Shown here piece by piece: positions 35,601 to 44,275 of a stretch of 64,000 nt of DNA (position 1 is the first letter of the stretch; each line of letters opens with the position of its first letter). The stretch comes from Microbulbifer sp. VAAF005 (lineage in GTDB: Bacteria > Pseudomonadota > Gammaproteobacteria > Pseudomonadales > Cellvibrionaceae). The stretch covers positions 558,001 through 622,000 of the forward strand of contig NZ_CP120233.1 in the NCBI RefSeq assembly GCF_030012985.1. The letters run 5' to 3'. The position numbers and the translations under genes are program-made. The notes under the pieces are model-generated. The model did not search any database. It was not told where the DNA came from and saw only the letters and a list, made by a program, of their open reading frames with translations.

Positions 35601-38073
35601 CAATGCCATACCAATCTCCAGCACGGGGAGTGCTTTCATCGCTGGTAAATATAATGGGGTTATCACTGCTGCCCTGTGCATCCAAGGTGCCATACACCCT
35701 GAGTCTAAATTCTCCACCCACCTCAATGCGAGCACCAGGTTCAATCGTCAGAGTCACACCACTTTGTACATACAGTGTACTCAAGAGAGTATAAGTGGTG
35801 CCCGCCACCAAGGTAGTATCCTCAGTTAGATACCCGAACAAGCCATTGCTGGGCTCTGCAATTACACCCTCTGCATCCAGATAACCACGATAATCCACTA
35901 TCGGCCGGTAGGAGGTACTATCGTTATAATCGTAGACCTCTGCTGCTATCGACCCCGAATCTGTAGTATTCCACCAATTACCTGTGGCATTAACAGTAAC
36001 CACACCAGTTTCGTACCAGTAGGCGTAAAGATCGTAATTGCTGTTGCTGTAAATACTATTGCCGGTAATCACTGGCTGTGGATCGTAATCTGCGTCCAAA
36101 ACTCCGTACAAGTAAAAGCCATAGCCGCTATTACCAGTAATCGTATTGTCGGTAATCGTAGGGTTAGTGACATTACCGCTTGCGCCCGCAATATAAAAAC
36201 CATAGTTGCTGTTACCGGTAACGGTATTGCCGGTTATGGTTGGGGTAGTCGCATTACTGCTAAGACCTTTAATGTAAAAACCGTAAGTATTATCGGTGAT
36301 CGTGTTGCCACTAACGGTAGCATTCGCTACACCCTGCAAGTACACCCCAGCAACATCTGCATACTGAATGGTATTGTTACTGATTGAGCCACTGGCGTTG
36401 TAGGCATACACACCGCTTTCGTCAAAGTACTGCAAGGTGCTATTGCTAACACTGAAGGTACTGCCCGAGGCAGCATAAAGACCGTAGTCCCCATACTCCA
36501 GTATCACATGGTCTAAATCCACCGCGCCGCCACTTTGCGCTTCAATGCCAGACCAATCACCTTTAGCTGGCGAGGCCTGTGCACTGGTAAATATTACGGG
36601 CGCGTCTGCTTCACCAGTAGCTGTGAGATTACCGTTCACCTCAAAGGTGAAATAATCCTCAAATAGGACTGTCACGCCTTCATTAATAGTTAGAGTCACC
36701 CCACTATTAACATCCACATCCCCTGTCACTACATAGGTTTGATGTGCAGCAAGCTCTATATCTGAAGTAATATCGCCAGATAGTTCATTTAAAACACTCA
36801 GGTTATCGTATTCCAGCGTTTGCGCTTCACTGCCGGTAACTGCCACTGCAATTCCGGCCTTGACAATATCGTCAAAGCTGATCGAAACACTATCTACCTG
36901 AGTCCAACTTGCACCATCCGTAGAGATATAAGCTGTAATCGTGTCGCCATCACGCACTAATCTTAACCACTGGGGCAAGGCGCCAGTCTGTCCGGTGGTA
37001 ATTAGCGTGTTGGCTGTATCATCCGTATCTCGGGTGAAAAGTCCAATACTGTTATCAGACGGGTCCATTACCAATGCAATGGCTTTATCAGTTGCTGCCG
37101 TGCCATTTCGTAGCGCAATACCAGCAATGCCAGATCCACTATTGGTATGGCTGGATAAACGTGCAATCAATTCTCCCTGCTGCAGCAATTCTTGATATAC
37201 AAAGTGCAGAGAGTAGGCATCATCCCACTCACCTGTATCAGCCAAGGCTGGACAAGTAGCAGTAGAAGAGAAAGTCAGCGTTAGGTCATCTAGGTAATTA
37301 TTGTCGCTAACGCCAAGTGAGGTAGAACGTATGCCGTAGCGAGAAAGATCACCAATGCCCTCACCTACAGTATAGGTAAGACCAATATCACTTCCTCCTA
37401 TAGTAACCGTCAACGTATCGCCAGAACGATTTAAAGTAACCGTTTGCCCAGTTGTTGGATGATTATCAGTTGCAGCCACCTGAGCTAAATTGGATTGACT
37501 CTCGGCACCTGTAAATTGAACCAGAGCCCATACGCCGGTTGAACCATCTCCTTGATACTGGACTCCATAACCAACATATTCAGAATCAGTCAGATAGATA
37601 GTGAGTGAATCAGTACCGGCTCCAGCGTCCGTTGATGAATTAATGAGGGCACTGAGAGTAATTTCATCTGAATCGCTGAGCACCGTTGGGGCCAGCAGGA
37701 CTTGATCAGTTTGGGCAGTTACAGTGGCGCGCTCATTGCGTAACGATAGAGCTTCACTACCAAAGCTATGAAATCCAAGCGAGGAGAGATCTTCACTAGA
37801 ACTGGAGGAAAAATCTTCGGAAACCTGGTTTTCAGCTACACAAATTTCTGAAATTCCTAAGCTTAATGCCGCATCATCACCACTTAGAATCACATCACCG
37901 GTGCTGGCACCAACGATAGAAAGCTGCCAGGGAGAAACATCCTCATCCACTGCCACTTCGGCGTACGTAAATACCGAAACACATACCAATGAGACAAACA
38001 AGTATTGCAACAGCTGCCTGGCATTAATTTGAAACGCCAAAAGCCGTGAATGATTATAAGCTGAGCTGCGCAT
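29647..38073 (-). CDS. Giant secreted parallel beta-helix protein with FlgD-Ig C-terminus
   Basis: About 2,808 aa. ATG at 38073 is preferred (GGAAGG 7 bases upstream; another ATG at 38079 is too close to it). The hydrophobic leader is LLQYLFVSLVCVSVFTYA. Residues about 40-400 look like two LamG/DUF1349-type sandwich domains (WLRLVRDGDTITAYISTDGA). Residues about 505-1982 hold five parallel beta-helix blocks of NosD/pectate-lyase type (TITGNTVTGNSNYGFYIAG...), with 314-aa repeats nearly identical in DNA; a sixth, divergent block follows to about 2285. The C-terminus has a gliding-motility-type YFSPNGDGNQD and three or four FlgD-Ig modules. Likely exported and surface-attached, perhaps binding polysaccharide. 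First gene of the operon; the export route is not evident. Confidence 0.8.
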   Translation of the reverse strand: MRSSAYNHSRLLAFQINARQLLQYLFVSLVCVSVFTYAEVAVDEDVSPWQLSIVGASTGDVILSGDDAALSLGISEICVAENQVSEDFSSSSSEDLSSLGFHSFGSEALSLRNERATVTAQTDQVLLAPTVLSDSDEITLSALINSSTDAGAGTDSLTIYLTDSEYVGYGVQYQGDGSTGVWALVQFTGAESQSNLAQVAATDNHPTTGQTVTLNRSGDTLTVTIGGSDIGLTYTVGEGIGDLSRYGIRSTSLGVSDNNYLDDLTLTFSSTATCPALADTGEWDDAYSLHFVYQELLQQGELIARLSSHTNSGSGIAGIALRNGTAATDKAIALVMDPSDNSIGLFTRDTDDTANTLITTGQTGALPQWLRLVRDGDTITAYISTDGASWTQVDSVSISFDDIVKAGIAVAVTGSEAQTLEYDNLSVLNELSGDITSDIELAAHQTYVVTGDVDVNSGVTLTINEGVTVLFEDYFTFEVNGNLTATGEADAPVIFTSAQASPAKGDWSGIEAQSGGAVDLDHVILEYGDYGLYAASGSTFSVSNSTLQYFDESGVYAYNASGSISNNTIQYADVAGVYLQGVANATVSGNTITDNTYGFYIKGLSSNATTPTITGNTVTGNSNYGFYIAGASGNVTNPTITDNTITGNSGYGFYLYGVLDADYDPQPVITGNSIYSNSNYDLYAYWYETGVVTVNATGNWWNTTDSGSIAAEVYDYNDSTSYRPIVDYRGYLDAEGVIAEPSNGLFGYLTEDTTLVAGTTYTLLSTLYVQSGVTLTIEPGARIEVGGEFRLRVYGTLDAQGSSDNPIIFTSDESTPRAGDWYGIVAQSGGTVDLDHVILEYGDYGLYAASGSTFSVSNSTLQYFDESGVYAYNASGSISNNTIQYADVAGVYLQGVANATVSGNTITDNTYGFYIKGLSSNATTPTITGNTVTGNSNYGFYIAGASGNVTNPTITDNTITGNSGYGFYLYGVLDADYDPQPVITGNSIYSNSNYDLYAYWYETGVVTVNATGNWWNTTDSGSIAAEVYDYNDSTSYRPIVDYRGYLDAEGVIAEPSNGLFGYLTEDTTLVAGTTYTLLSTLYVQSGVTLTIEPGARIEVGGEFRLRVYGTLDAQGSSDNPIIFTSDESTPRAGDWYGIVAQSGGTVDLDHVILEYGDYGLYAASGSTFSVSNSALQYFDESGVYAYNASGSISNNTIQYADVAGVYLQGVANATVSGNTITDNTYGFYIKGLSSNATTPTITGNTVTGNSNYGFYIAGASGNVTNPTITDNTITGNSGYGFYLYGVLDADYDPQPVITGNSIYSNSNYDLYAYWYETGVVTVNATGNWWNTTDSGSIAAEVYDYNDSTSYRPIVDYRGYLDAEGVIAEPSNGLFGYLTEDTTLVAGTTYTLLSTLYVQSGVTLTIEPGARIEVGGEFRLRVYGTLDAQGSSDNPIIFTSDESTPRAGDWYGIVAQSGGTVDLDHVILEYGDYGLYAASGSTFSVSNSTLQYFDESGVYAYNASGSISNNTIQYADVAGVYLQGVANATVSGNTITDNTYGFYIKGLSSNATTPTITGNTVTGNSNYGFYIAGASGNVTNPTITDNTITGNSGYGFYLYGVLDADYDPQPVITGNSIYSNSNYDLYAYWYETGVVTVNATGNWWNTTDSGSIAAEVYDYNDSTSYRPIVDYRGYLDAEGVIAEPSNGLFGYLTEDTTLVAGTTYTLLSTLYVQSGVTLTIEPGARIEVGGEFRLRVYGTLDAQGSSDNPIIFTSDESTPRAGDWYGIVAQSGGTVDLDHVILEYGDYGLYAASGSTFSVSNSTLQYFDESGVYAYNASGSISNNTIQYADVAGVYLQGVANATVSGNTITDNTYGFYIKGLSSNATTPTITGNTVTGNSNYGFYIAGASGNVTNPTITDNTITGNSGYGFYLYGVLDADYDPQPVITGNSIYSNSNYDLYAYWYETGVVTVNATGNWWNTTDSGSIAAEVYDYSDSTSYRPIVDFNGYLNNANGSPVYDYLLRFDIDSDTNLVAGSYIVVDDINVNNGVSLTLEAGAILIFPAGHSLTVEGDLVVSGSSLQPVIFTSEAQYPVAGDWQGIVVASGGSVSIDNAYIQYAENAVSATSPSAFSVTNSIITDFSESGISINNFAGGTITNNLIQNTDYIGTGLALDTASPAVTDNIVTGLNYGAYITGASSPSLTGNSFIDNNYGIYLNGSGSDATNPTPTITGNDLYGNTNGSLYLNNYGSSSAVVLNVTGNWWGSAAPEWGVDIIGVDSPETVVDYSSALAAESRVITSNLNGSYEYFSPNGDGNQDTLAITATLSSRSSWSLEISNESGTVVNTFSGTGTDISIDWDGTDSSSTVLNDGRYYLFLKVTDTENTSYRSGAIWVELDNTAPIAEMSNVNNGDTLSTGTTTLEIEGSAIDNFFVDYTVDYQLSGDTDNWVILESSTSAINESTLAEWVVSSTDGTVAAPTNGEYQIRLEASDRAGNITTIIRTVTLDLLSITNISRNQTTVNPVAGESLVISFDLSAGATVTLDIKDEQSEVLMRSVVETFDSAGSYSLSWDGKDDEGNYVQEEAYTYFLTAVNGSVEGVYDIEDSDNTSTILAGSMDATMNAVQNDFMKIGITPTANIRMNMEVTPDGGDTRVVYDSVPMEAGTHYLVWDGRTADGVLTTGSFYAYVPSHEILPINVVIIDGINPSISGTLDAPNIEVKSDPYLMYHSYDQISKVAYLLDQDSYVTFKLLPPDIGDPTDAGAITLIDNQLQAANDSDGAVATHEVEWTGYEESDGNAIMVSDEGVYSFWIEATSATTGASTTYYGALQLYQ
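32126..36558 (-). repeat. Four full 942-bp tandem repeats plus a partial fifth, in frame
   Basis: Copies start at 32126, 33068, 34010 and 34952, each exactly 942 bp (314 codons); a partial fifth runs from 35894 to about 36558. Copies differ by only a few single bases (for example CGCTATAATCG versus CGTTATAATCG at the start of copy 1). Each encodes one beta-helix block ending in a strand-turn segment (LVAGTTYTLLSTLYVQSGVT). Homogeneity points to recent amplification or gene conversion. Confidence 0.92.
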
Positions 38074-38079
38074 GAACAT

Positions 38080-38872
38080 GCCTTCCCAATTTGCACCTTG
38101 AACTAATCGACGCACAACGGGCAGCGAGAAAGCCAAGCAACTCGGCCATCCACACAGTCAACTGAAAGAAAGCTCTGCAGAAATTAAAAGAACGAAATAG
38201 GTACTGATACCACTTGCTCAAAACTGCACTTCCAACAGCAATCCATGCACCCTTCATGCATTCACACTCAATCAAGTTTCTTGAGTGTTTCCTTCCTTAA
38301 AACTACAACCAACGTATTTTCAAAATACTGGTTGACGCAATTATCGTTAGCATACCAAAAAAAATGTCGAAGAATGTGCAAATAATGACATAACCTTGAT
38401 TTAAATCATCAACCTGTCAATAGTGACAAAAATTAAAAATATTCAAACCACCACTTCAAATTAGAAGCACTTCACATTTTTCACTTGACACAACTACAGG
38501 CACAACCCACCCAGCGAAATAAATCTTTTGGTTGCATAAAATTATATAAAACAAAAAAAACAATTACTTGGCACCACCCAGAATATCGAAGCCGGTTAAA
38601 CTTCTATTCACCCCTAGCTTCAGCCTTGATATAGCTTCTAATATCTTAAAAGTAATTTGTTGATCTCCTACCAGAATTCTCATTCACGCCAAGACAACCA
38701 CTACAAACGAGCCTCTATAAATATTGATGCTACTGGTTTTCTGCCAGGAAAGATCTAAGCCAATCCTTGGGAGAAGAGGTCAATAATATCTATCTTTAGA
38801 ATACTCTTTATCTCAACTATCAGCTTTACCGCCTAACTTGACCCCAGCCCTGACGGTAGCCTGCCAAACAAA
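38080..38872. other. Non-coding AT-rich region upstream of the giant gene
   Basis: About 790 bases with no convincing gene on either strand. It must contain the promoter of the giant-gene operon. I could not single out a -35/-10 pair with confidence. Long A/T runs (for example around 38540-38570) set it apart from flanking genes. Confidence 0.5.
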
Positions 38873-39871
38873 TTAGCTCTTCTGATTTTTCTGCCTAAAT
38901 TGACTGGGACTCATCCCCACATGTAATTTAAATACACGTCGGAATACTGCATCATCGGAATAGCCTAATTCTTGCGCGACACTGGCAACCTTATTGGCTG
39001 GGTTTAGCAAAAGGCTACGTGCGTATTCCATACGGACGCTATCGATAAATTGTTTGGGTGCTTGCGCTGTTAACTGTTTTAGCCGCCGGTGTAATGTTCG
39101 CTCAGATATCGACAGTTCTTTTGCCAGCAACTGACTGCTTAACTGTTGGCCAAAATATTGGCGAACTACATTCTCTGCATCCACCAGAAACTGCTCTTTT
39201 GATACCTTGTAGCCTTTTGGTACATGCAAAGTTTGCGAACGCGGGTGGGAATCCACAACAGCGAGATCAGCCACTTTGGTTGCAACTTCTTCACCAGCTA
39301 GCATCTTGATCACTTGTAGAGTTACATCTACCCAAGATAAAGGGCCACCCGCTGTCACTATATTTTCGTCTACTAACAGTCCACTGGCCCATAGCGGGCA
39401 GGCATTGATAAAGCGGGATTTCAACTCATTGTGTAACCACCAGGTGGTTGTGCACTGTCGTCCATTTAGCAGACCCGCTTCACCCAGCGCCAAAACGCCA
39501 CTACAAGAACCCGTGATAATTGCCCCGCGCCTATATTGGGTTCGCAACCATTCGCAAGTCGGTTGATCCAGCAGCTTTTCAGGGGGCACACCAAACTGGT
39601 TGGGCATAAATCCGGGGACTATCACGGCTTCGCAACTGGATATTTGTGATACCCCATGGCTTACAGCAAAGTACCTGCCCTGCCCGTCTATAATGTCGGC
39701 GCCATCAGAACTGGCGACCAGGATTTCGGGGGACCAGGACTGTTGATAGGCAGGGTCCAGGGAGTGTTGGCTTTCAGATAAGCGGAGGCCACCCAGGGCA
39801 AACATATCCTGAACGCCAGCCAGAGCCGACGGCAAAACTCCCGGCATAGATAAGATGACTATCTGGGCCAT
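38873..39871 (-). CDS. GlxA-family transcriptional regulator (DJ-1 domain plus AraC HTH)
   Basis: 332 aa. The N-terminal DJ-1/PfpI-like domain (about 1-190) has the nucleophile-elbow Cys in ITGSCSGVLALGEAGLL; the C-terminal AraC-type double HTH is at about 230-325 (LAKELSISERTLHRRLKQLT, VASVAQELGYSDDAVFRRVF). GlxA-type regulators typically activate nearby catabolic or stress genes. It is divergent from the monooxygenase/hydrolase pair across about 110 bases, so it probably controls that pair and itself; the ligand is unknown. Confidence 0.88.
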   Translation of the reverse strand: MAQIVILSMPGVLPSALAGVQDMFALGGLRLSESQHSLDPAYQQSWSPEILVASSDGADIIDGQGRYFAVSHGVSQISSCEAVIVPGFMPNQFGVPPEKLLDQPTCEWLRTQYRRGAIITGSCSGVLALGEAGLLNGRQCTTTWWLHNELKSRFINACPLWASGLLVDENIVTAGGPLSWVDVTLQVIKMLAGEEVATKVADLAVVDSHPRSQTLHVPKGYKVSKEQFLVDAENVVRQYFGQQLSSQLLAKELSISERTLHRRLKQLTAQAPKQFIDSVRMEYARSLLLNPANKVASVAQELGYSDDAVFRRVFKLHVGMSPSQFRQKNQKS

Positions 39872-39979
39872 AAATCCTCAAAGTGGCGAATTTTGTCTGA
39901 TCATTGCCTTTTTGGACACTGATAGTCAAGCCTGAGCTTCCCCTAGGATACTCATCACCAAACAACGTGAGAGAAAACA

Positions 39980-40282
39980 ATGACTGAAGCTAAGCTGGCC
40001 ATCGTGGCACTGATCGACGCCAAAGCGGATAAGGCTGATGAGGTAAAGGCGCTGCTCACCTCAGCCCAACCGCTCGCTGTGGAAGAGCAAGGAACCCTGA
40101 GCTGGTATGCCGTACAAATCAACGCTACGCGATTTGCTATTTTCGACACGTTTAGCGATGAAGACGGCTTGACTGCACATCTTAACGGCAAGATCGCTGC
40201 AGCATTGCTAGGCAAAGCGGATGAACTGATCGCATCAGAACCACAAATTATGACTGCGGATATCCTCGCATCTAAAGTCTAA
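39980..40282 (+). CDS. Antibiotic-biosynthesis-monooxygenase (ABM) domain protein
   Basis: 100 aa with a ferredoxin-like ABM fold (AIVALIDAKADKADEVKALL ... TLSWYAVQINATRFAIFDTF). Family members are small cofactor-free quinol oxygenases such as YgiN or relatives that act on polycyclic aromatics. ATG at 39980 follows GAGAGAAA. It lies 7 bases before the alpha/beta hydrolase start and is divergent from the GlxA regulator. The pair looks like a small GlxA-controlled detoxification or catabolic unit. Confidence 0.78.
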   Translation: MTEAKLAIVALIDAKADKADEVKALLTSAQPLAVEEQGTLSWYAVQINATRFAIFDTFSDEDGLTAHLNGKIAAALLGKADELIASEPQIMTADILASKV

Positions 40283-40289
40283 GGAAGCC

Positions 40290-41111
40290 TTGAAAAACCG
40301 GGAGCTGGCTTTGGATACCCCTATCGTCTTTATCCACGGAACCAATGCCGGCCCCTGGACAATGGAGAACTTCCACCAGCATTTTGAAGAGGAAGGATTC
40401 TATTGTCACAGCCCAAGCTACCGCTACCATCAAGATCTAAAGTCAGAACAAAATCAGCAACACCTTAAAGGACTGAGTATCGCCGACTACGTTGATGACA
40501 TCAGAAATTTTGTACACTCTTTGGATCAAAATCCTGTTCTAGTCGGCCACTCCCTGGGCGGTGTTATTGCACAAAAATTGGCAACTATGGATTTGGCACG
40601 GGCAATCGTATTGCTTAACGGAAGCGTGAACTGGGGAATACTGCCCACCACAGAAGAAGAACGTGCGCTGGGCAAGTTGTTTATGGCTGCGGGTGAATTT
40701 TGGAATGATGTCCTGTTACCGGATTTCGCGACAATGGCGAAATTCGGGTTGAATAAACTTAATCCAGACGACCAGCACAAGGTCTTCGATCGATTAGGTC
40801 CTGAATCTGGGCAAGTCTTATTTGAATTGTTCTTCTGGATTTTCGACGGCAATAAAACAACCAGGATTGACTATCAAAAAATCAATTGCCCCACTTTAAT
40901 GGTTTCGGGAACCGATGACCTGGCAATTCCCCCTTCCACAGCACAGTTAATCGCGGAGCGACAAGGAAAAAATACCACCTTCTACCGGGCAGAAGGTTAT
41001 GGTCACTATTTAATGCTGGAGCCAAAATGGAAGCGGATTGCGGAATTCTGCAGCAAGTGGGTAAGCCAACAAATTGAAGAAACCACCTCCGCTAGTAATA
41101 TACCACTGTGA
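40290..41111 (+). CDS. Alpha/beta hydrolase
   Basis: 273 aa. TTG start at 40290 with AAGGAAG just upstream and a 7-base gap from the ABM gene. The oxyanion region is FIHGTNAGPW, the nucleophile elbow GHSLGG (near residue 89), the acid is in VSGTDDLAIPPS and the His in GYGHYLMLEP. Substrate unknown; related to non-haem peroxidase-like or lysophospholipase-like hydrolases. It converges on the LysR gene with 43 bases between the stops and no clear hairpin. Confidence 0.82.
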   Translation: MKNRELALDTPIVFIHGTNAGPWTMENFHQHFEEEGFYCHSPSYRYHQDLKSEQNQQHLKGLSIADYVDDIRNFVHSLDQNPVLVGHSLGGVIAQKLATMDLARAIVLLNGSVNWGILPTTEEERALGKLFMAAGEFWNDVLLPDFATMAKFGLNKLNPDDQHKVFDRLGPESGQVLFELFFWIFDGNKTTRIDYQKINCPTLMVSGTDDLAIPPSTAQLIAERQGKNTTFYRAEGYGHYLMLEPKWKRIAEFCSKWVSQQIEETTSASNIPL

Positions 41112-41154
41112 ACCCTTTGCTACACCAAGCCCTAAATCTTCCTCTTCCCTATTC

Positions 41155-42024
41155 TCAAGTGAGATACTCGGCTAGATAATCGATCAGCAGCCTGACTTTC
41201 GGCGCGATATATCGATTGCCGGGGTAAACTGCGTACACCCCTTCATCCCTATCTTCGAGATCACTTAAGAGGGTGATTAACTTTCCTTCAGCGATATATT
41301 GCTCGACATAGTAATCGGGCAACTGCACAACCCCCAGGCCTTTAAGCGCAGCATCTAAAAGCGCCCCACCGTTGTTGTAGCGAAGGCTACCTTTGACCCT
41401 AAGGTTTTTTTCTCCTTCCCTGGTATTGAATCGCCAGTAATCCAGTGTGCCCAGCAGGCAGTTGTGCCTGGTCAATTCCGACAAGGAGTGTGGAGTCCCG
41501 TGCTCTTCAAGATAATCCGGTGAGGCGCACAGATGAATTCGCCGGTCCGCCAACTTTCTTGCCATCAAAGTTGAGTCCTGCAACTTACCCAGGCGTATGG
41601 CGATATCGTAACCCTCATCTATGAGGTCAACCTGGCGATTGGTGAAATAGGCATTGACCTCAATCTTGGGGTTTTGAATCACAAAATTATTGATCAGTGG
41701 TGCAACCTTCTTTTCAGCATAAGTGACCGGTGCCGTCAGTTTGATTTTGCCCTGTGGGTGGCTCTGTAATTGAGTTACTGCTCGTTCCGCCGCCTCCAGC
41801 CCATCGAGCACCCCCCGGCAATGCTGGTAAAACAGCGTACCTTCTTGTGTCAGTGACACCTTGCGCGTGGTTCGATATAGCAGTTTGACATTCAAGCGGC
41901 TCTCCAAAGCACTGACCTGGCGGCTGACTTTGGCGGTGGAAATAGCCAGCCGCTGCGCTGCGAGGGTAAAGCTCTCGCTTTCAGCAACATAAACGAACTC
42001 TGTAATACCTTCCCAATCTTTCAT
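41155..42024 (-). CDS. LysR-family transcriptional regulator
   Basis: ATG at 42024 (MKDWEGITEFVYVAESESFT) gives 289 aa; a TTG at 42063 would add 13 residues of unusual composition. The winged HTH is at about 5-64 (FTLAAQRLAISTAKVSRQVS), followed by a LysR substrate-binding domain. Divergent from frmA across about 140 bases, in which the AT-rich segment TATAATCAATTTTGCAATCA and following AATATAAT could hold its operator. It is therefore a likely regulator of formaldehyde oxidation, though no inducer is known. Confidence 0.88.
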   Translation of the reverse strand: MKDWEGITEFVYVAESESFTLAAQRLAISTAKVSRQVSALESRLNVKLLYRTTRKVSLTQEGTLFYQHCRGVLDGLEAAERAVTQLQSHPQGKIKLTAPVTYAEKKVAPLINNFVIQNPKIEVNAYFTNRQVDLIDEGYDIAIRLGKLQDSTLMARKLADRRIHLCASPDYLEEHGTPHSLSELTRHNCLLGTLDYWRFNTREGEKNLRVKGSLRYNNGGALLDAALKGLGVVQLPDYYVEQYIAEGKLITLLSDLEDRDEGVYAVYPGNRYIAPKVRLLIDYLAEYLT

Positions 42025-42140
42025 TATTGCAAATATGTAAAAGTAAGTTTCAAAAACACCCAATTATAATCAATTTTGCAATCAATATAATGGCTCCCCA
42101 GTCGTCACAGCGGGGCCAACCAACTCCAGGCCCTGAATGA

Positions 42141-43295
<1,155 letters not shown>

Positions 43296-43351
43296 CCAGC
43301 AATGATCAATTGGGCCATCTCTTGGCGGTGGTCCAATTAGGGCTATCCATC

Positions 43352-44203
43352 ATGTCTATTGAAAATATCAGTGCCAACCGGAGTTTTGGCGGCTGGCACA
43401 AGCAATACCTTCACGACTCACAGTCACTTAGCTGCAAAATGCGTTTTGCTATTTATTTGCCACCGCAAGCTTCACAAATGCACAAGGTTCCGGTGCTCTA
43501 CTGGCTGTCAGGTCTGACCTGTACCGATGAGAATTTTATGCAAAAGGCAGGAGCCCAGCGGATTGCCTCCGAACTGGGGATAGCCATCGTTGCTCCCGAC
43601 ACCAGTCCCCGTGGAGAATCTGTTGCCGATGATGAAGCCTATGATCTGGGGCAAGGTGCTGGATTTTATATCAACGCCACCCAAGCGCCCTGGAGTCGCC
43701 ACTACCACATGTATGATTATGTGGTGGAAGAACTGCCGGCACTTATCGAGACCACCTTCCCTGTGACAACACGGCGGGCCATTGCAGGACATTCAATGGG
43801 GGGCCATGGCGCACTGATGAGCGCCCTACGCAATCCGGCAAGTTATGTTTCCGCATCAGCCTTCAGCCCCATTAGCAACCCCACTCAGTGTCCATGGGGG
43901 CAAAAAGCCTTTGAAACCTATTTGGGCAAAGATCGGGATAGTTGGCGAGACTACGATAGCAGCGAACTGCTCAAAAATGCCGAGAAGTCTGTGCCAATGT
44001 TGGTGGATCAAGGGGAAGCCGATAGCTTTCTTTTTGAACAGCTGAAACCCGAGATGCTCGAAGAAGCCGCCAAAGCAAGCAACTACCCGCTCCAACTTCG
44101 CCGTCATTCCGGTTATGACCACAGCTATTACTTTATCACCAGCTTTATTGAGGAACATCTTCAGTTTCATGCTCAGCATCTCAGCCAGACATGCCCAAAC
44201 TAA
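43352..44203 (+). CDS. frmB: S-formylglutathione hydrolase
   Basis: Hydrolyses S-formylglutathione to formate and glutathione. ATG at 43352 (MSIENISANRSFGGWHKQYL) gives 283 aa, the usual size; an upstream start at 43310 would add 14 unrelated residues. Ser148 lies in GHSMGGHGA, the Asp in LVDQGEADSFL and the His in GYDHSYYF; LSGLTCTDENF is the conserved oxyanion loop. It lies 56 bases after frmA on the same strand and ends just before a convergent hairpin shared with the aldehyde dehydrogenase gene. Confidence 0.93.
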   Translation: MSIENISANRSFGGWHKQYLHDSQSLSCKMRFAIYLPPQASQMHKVPVLYWLSGLTCTDENFMQKAGAQRIASELGIAIVAPDTSPRGESVADDEAYDLGQGAGFYINATQAPWSRHYHMYDYVVEELPALIETTFPVTTRRAIAGHSMGGHGALMSALRNPASYVSASAFSPISNPTQCPWGQKAFETYLGKDRDSWRDYDSSELLKNAEKSVPMLVDQGEADSFLFEQLKPEMLEEAAKASNYPLQLRRHSGYDHSYYFITSFIEEHLQFHAQHLSQTCPN

Positions 44204-44210
44204 TAAGTAA

Positions 44211-44265
44211 GGTCAATCGTTAGTCCAAGGCCACAGCTGCAAGGAGAGTTGTGGGCCTGGTGACC
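44211..44265. terminator. Bidirectional hairpin between frmB and the aldehyde dehydrogenase gene
   Basis: Nested pairings GGTCA/TGACC (outer, 44211-44215 and 44261-44265) and AGGCCACA/TGTGGGCCT (inner, one bulged G) lie between two converging stops. Downstream TATTAATTTTC on the plus strand is moderately T-rich. Confidence 0.5.
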
Positions 44266-44275
44266 TATTAATTTT

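Noticed and set aside
32756..35829. Pairs of plus-strand 70- and 78-codon frames at 942-bp spacing
   Set aside because: They are antisense shadows of the repeated beta-helix coding sequence and recur only because the DNA repeats do.
32126..36558. Regularly spaced repeats that could be taken for a CRISPR array
   Set aside because: The period is 942 bp, the repeats are contiguous and entirely inside one open reading frame; there are no short repeats with unique spacers.
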